Positions 5,973 through 8,276 of a stretch of 8,276 nucleotides of DNA are shown here, one piece after another. Where the stretch lies: positions 1 to 8,276 of the forward strand of contig CAJQNH010000012.1 in assembly GCA_905479615.1 (NCBI GenBank). The letters are read 5' to 3'. Positions within the stretch are counted from its first letter, which is position 1; the number at the start of each line of letters is the position of its first letter. Under the pieces are notes generated by a model that saw only the letters and a program-made list of their open reading frames with translations, had not been told where the DNA came from and did not search any database. This DNA comes from an uncultured Eudoraea sp. Its GTDB lineage: Bacteria; Bacteroidota; Bacteroidia; Flavobacteriales; Flavobacteriaceae. The position numbers and the translations under genes are program-made.

Positions 5973-8276
5973 TTAGGCAGCTATTTCAAGATCTTTCTTT
6001 TTTAAAGGGGTTTTTTTACTTCCTCCTTTGAGTTTAATCTTAATTCTATAAACTATATTAAAAAGAACCGGTACTATTATTAGTGTAAGGAAGGTAGCTA
6101 CAATTAGTCCAAATATAACGGTCCATGCTAAGGGTCCCCAAAAAATAACATTGTCCCCGCCAATGTAAATTTTAGGATCAAACTCTGAAAACAGAGAGAA
6201 GAAATCAATATTTAAGCCAATAGCCAACGGGATAAGCCCCAGAACTGTGGTAATTGCAGTAAGCAATACAGGCCGCATTCTGGCCTTTCCCCCTTTTACA
6301 ATTAATTCTGTGACCTGTTCTCTTGTTAATAATTCCTTATCCGTCATGCCCAGAGACACCTTTTTTCGATCTATAAGTATTTGGGTATAATCTAAAAGAA
6401 CAACGCCATTATTGACCACAATACCCGCTAAAGATATAATGCCCATCATGGTCATCATAATTACAAAAGGCCAGCCCGTTATCATTAATCCGCCAAAAAC
6501 CCCAATAAAACTCAGGAAAATAGCTGTCATTATAATGGCGGGTTTAGAGATTCCTCCAAATTGGAAAACAAGAATTAACATTATTAAGCCAAGCCCTGAA
6601 AAGAATGCGCCAACTAAGAATTGCATCTGTTTATTCTGTTCTTCAATCTGTCCTGTATAATCGATTTTTACATTGGCTGGAATCCCACTATATTCTTCCA
6701 TTTGCTTTTTTATCTCAGTTACAATTGCTCCGGCATCAGTAAACCCCGGTCTAAGTCCAGAATAAAGTGTCACCACACGTTTAGTATCCTTGTGTTTTAT
6801 TGCACTAAAACTGGAAGTATTTCTTTGAGATGCGACGGAAGAAACAGGAATTTCTTTTATCTTCCCTGTTGCCTGGTCTCTGAAAATTACATTCTGATTG
6901 AATAGCGCACTGGTATTATATCTAAGGTCTTTATTAAAACGAACATTAATATCATAATCTTCTCCACCTTCTTTATAAATGCCGGCCTTGTCTCCAAAGA
7001 GTGAACGCCTTAACTGCATGCCAACCTGTCCTACCGATACGCCAAGCTCACCAGCCTTTTCACGATCTACAGTGACCTGCATACTGGGTTTTCCGGTATT
7101 AACATCAATCTTTAATTCTTCAATACCTTCTATATTTTTAGTATTTAAGAAATTACGCATTTGCTCTGCGGTATTTATTAAAACGTCGTAATCCTTCCCT
7201 TCGATTTCAATATTTATCGGATACCCCGAAGGAGGAGCAATCTGGTCTTTTTCCACAGAAATAGCAATCCCAGGGTATATACCTTTTAAACCGTCCTGAA
7301 TTTCTTTACGCAGTGCTTCTGTATCTCTTCCATTTCTGAGCTTATATTCTCTCATAGAAATGGTAATTTTACCCCTGTGTGGCATTTCTGCTGCTGAGCC
7401 CCCCTCTGTAAACGGATTTTCAGCGCCCTTACCTACCTGGGAAACACTCGATGCAACCAGTAAACTATTTTCGCCATCCATATATTTGGGATCATCTGTA
7501 ATGGCGTAAACCCTTTTTTCAATATTTTTCGTTATTTCATTAGTTTTTTCTATGGCCGTGCCCTGTGGATACTCTATATAGACATAAATCTCATTAGGGG
7601 TATTGTCAGGAAAAAATTCCACCTTTGTTCGGCCGCTTCCGAGTGATATGCCAAAAGCAATAAAGGCAGCTATCAGTAACAACACCGTAAAACCAAAGTA
7701 TACATATACATTTCTTCCTTTAAGAGCGCTCCTTAATCGATTTTCGTACCAATTTTCAAAACGGGACAAGTAATTTTTTTGAAATTTCAAAGCTGCCTTT
7801 TTAAGTCCGTACTTGTATCCCCAGAACAAAATCACCACTACAATCATTAAAGAACCTAAACCACGGACGGCACCCCCAACGATGATTATAAACAGTCCAA
7901 TTCCTCCTAACACGATACTCAGTCGAATAAGTTGTTTTAGTGAAAGAACTTTGTTGCCCACCTCCATAAAGCTCGACACCAGCATAGAATTCATGAAAAT
8001 GGCCACGAATAATGAAGAGCCAAGTACCACAGATAGCGTTATCGGGAAGAAAATCATAAACTCACCCATAATACCCGGCCAGAGTCCCAGGGGCACAAAG
8101 GCAGCCACTGTGGTGGCTGTAGAAATAATTATGGGAAAAGCAATTTCTCCAATACCTTTTTTGGCCGCCTCAATACGAGACATGCCTTCTTCTTCAATTA
8201 AGCGGTAAACATTTTCAACAACAACAATACCGTTGTCAACCAGCATTCCCAGCCCCATTATGAGTCCGAACAATAT
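5973..8276 (-). CDS. RND-family efflux permease, C-terminal part (5' end outside window)
   Basis: Inner-membrane proton-driven pump of the resistance-nodulation-division superfamily (AcrB/HAE-1 type), which normally works with a periplasmic adaptor and an outer-membrane channel to export drugs or other small molecules. The frame is open to the right edge, so the Met at 8273 is internal; 767 residues are visible, about two thirds of a typical 1000-1170-residue protein. The fragment starts in TM4 (GMLVDNGIVVVENVYR) and continues through TM5-TM6. It then runs through an unusual linker with two extra hydrophobic segments (about 117-135 and 138-152, counted from that Met), TM7 (about 190-210), the second periplasmic porter/docking region (about 215-545), and TM8-TM12 to a lysine-rich tail. 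AGIVVNNGVVLLDYT (616-630) and ARMRPVLLTA (664-673) match TM10-TM11. Of the AcrB relay residues, Asp407 is kept, Asp408 is Asn and Lys940 is Asn. Substrate is unknown; CusA-type metal export is less likely. Confidence 0.92.
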   Translation of the reverse strand: MLFGLIMGLGMLVDNGIVVVENVYRLIEEEGMSRIEAAKKGIGEIAFPIIISTATTVAAFVPLGLWPGIMGEFMIFFPITLSVVLGSSLFVAIFMNSMLVSSFMEVGNKVLSLKQLIRLSIVLGGIGLFIIIVGGAVRGLGSLMIVVVILFWGYKYGLKKAALKFQKNYLSRFENWYENRLRSALKGRNVYVYFGFTVLLLIAAFIAFGISLGSGRTKVEFFPDNTPNEIYVYIEYPQGTAIEKTNEITKNIEKRVYAITDDPKYMDGENSLLVASSVSQVGKGAENPFTEGGSAAEMPHRGKITISMREYKLRNGRDTEALRKEIQDGLKGIYPGIAISVEKDQIAPPSGYPINIEIEGKDYDVLINTAEQMRNFLNTKNIEGIEELKIDVNTGKPSMQVTVDREKAGELGVSVGQVGMQLRRSLFGDKAGIYKEGGEDYDINVRFNKDLRYNTSALFNQNVIFRDQATGKIKEIPVSSVASQRNTSSFSAIKHKDTKRVVTLYSGLRPGFTDAGAIVTEIKKQMEEYSGIPANVKIDYTGQIEEQNKQMQFLVGAFFSGLGLIMLILVFQFGGISKPAIIMTAIFLSFIGVFGGLMITGWPFVIMMTMMGIISLAGIVVNNGVVLLDYTQILIDRKKVSLGMTDKELLTREQVTELIVKGGKARMRPVLLTAITTVLGLIPLAIGLNIDFFSLFSEFDPKIYIGGDNVIFWGPLAWTVIFGLIVATFLTLIIVPVLFNIVYRIKIKLKGGSKKTPLKKKDLEIAA

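Noticed and set aside
7813..8208. Plus-strand ORF of 131 codons rich in Pro, Ile and Thr
   Set aside because: It mirrors membrane-helix codons of the RND gene on the other strand; such long antisense frames are common opposite hydrophobic segments.
8271..8273. Met codon at 8273 as the start of the RND gene
   Set aside because: The frame stays open to the edge and the sequence there is the middle of TM4, so the true start is several hundred codons upstream.
1..8276. A defence island, mobile element, CRISPR array or other new multi-gene system
   Set aside because: No transposase, integrase, nuclease, repeat array, attachment-site-like direct repeat or abrupt change in composition is visible; the identified genes are mostly housekeeping.

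Overview
The window looks like an ordinary chromosomal stretch from a member of the Bacteroidetes, most likely the family Flavobacteriaceae; the genus cannot be fixed from this alone. Four things support this. The DNA is AT-rich. Shine-Dalgarno sequences are absent and the bases just before start codons are A/T-rich. Bacteroidetes-type -7 elements (TAnnTTTG) lie upstream of several genes. The Dxs, AspRS, ClC and RND proteins also read like flavobacterial homologues. All proteins are intact apart from two genes cut by the window edges. I see no tRNA, rRNA, CRISPR array, insertion sequence, phage gene or toxin-antitoxin pair.

Layout from left to right. Positions 1-1006 (minus) hold the N-terminal 335 residues of dxs, the first enzyme of the MEP isoprenoid pathway, with its 3' part beyond the left edge. 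It is not a complete ORF here because its stop lies outside the window. A 68-bp divergent intergenic region separates it from tadA (1075-1530, plus), the tRNA adenosine deaminase. tadA converges on a cold-shock protein gene (1590-1784, minus), which has a clear intrinsic terminator between the two stop codons. Upstream comes a minus-strand group transcribed in the order aspS (5734-3980), a ClC chloride channel family gene with two C-terminal CBS domains (3924-2128), and a small two-helix membrane protein gene (2138-1875) that overlaps the ClC gene by 11 bp. The group ends at a small hairpin with a U-tract near 1803-1829. A 238-bp intergenic region with the aspS promoter and another strong terminator separates it from the C-terminal 767 residues of an RND efflux permease (5973-8276, minus), whose 5' part lies beyond the right edge.

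Most genes are unrelated housekeeping functions: isoprenoid synthesis, tRNA decoding, tRNA charging and RNA chaperoning. I found no new multi-gene system. The most interesting point is the ClC protein. It lacks a glutamate at both positions that couple proton movement to chloride in exchangers of the E. coli type (Leu133 and Val187 instead), so it may be a passive anion channel. It is also translationally linked to an uncharacterised small membrane protein that could be its partner. The RND permease carries two extra hydrophobic segments in the linker between its two halves and an altered set of proton-relay residues.
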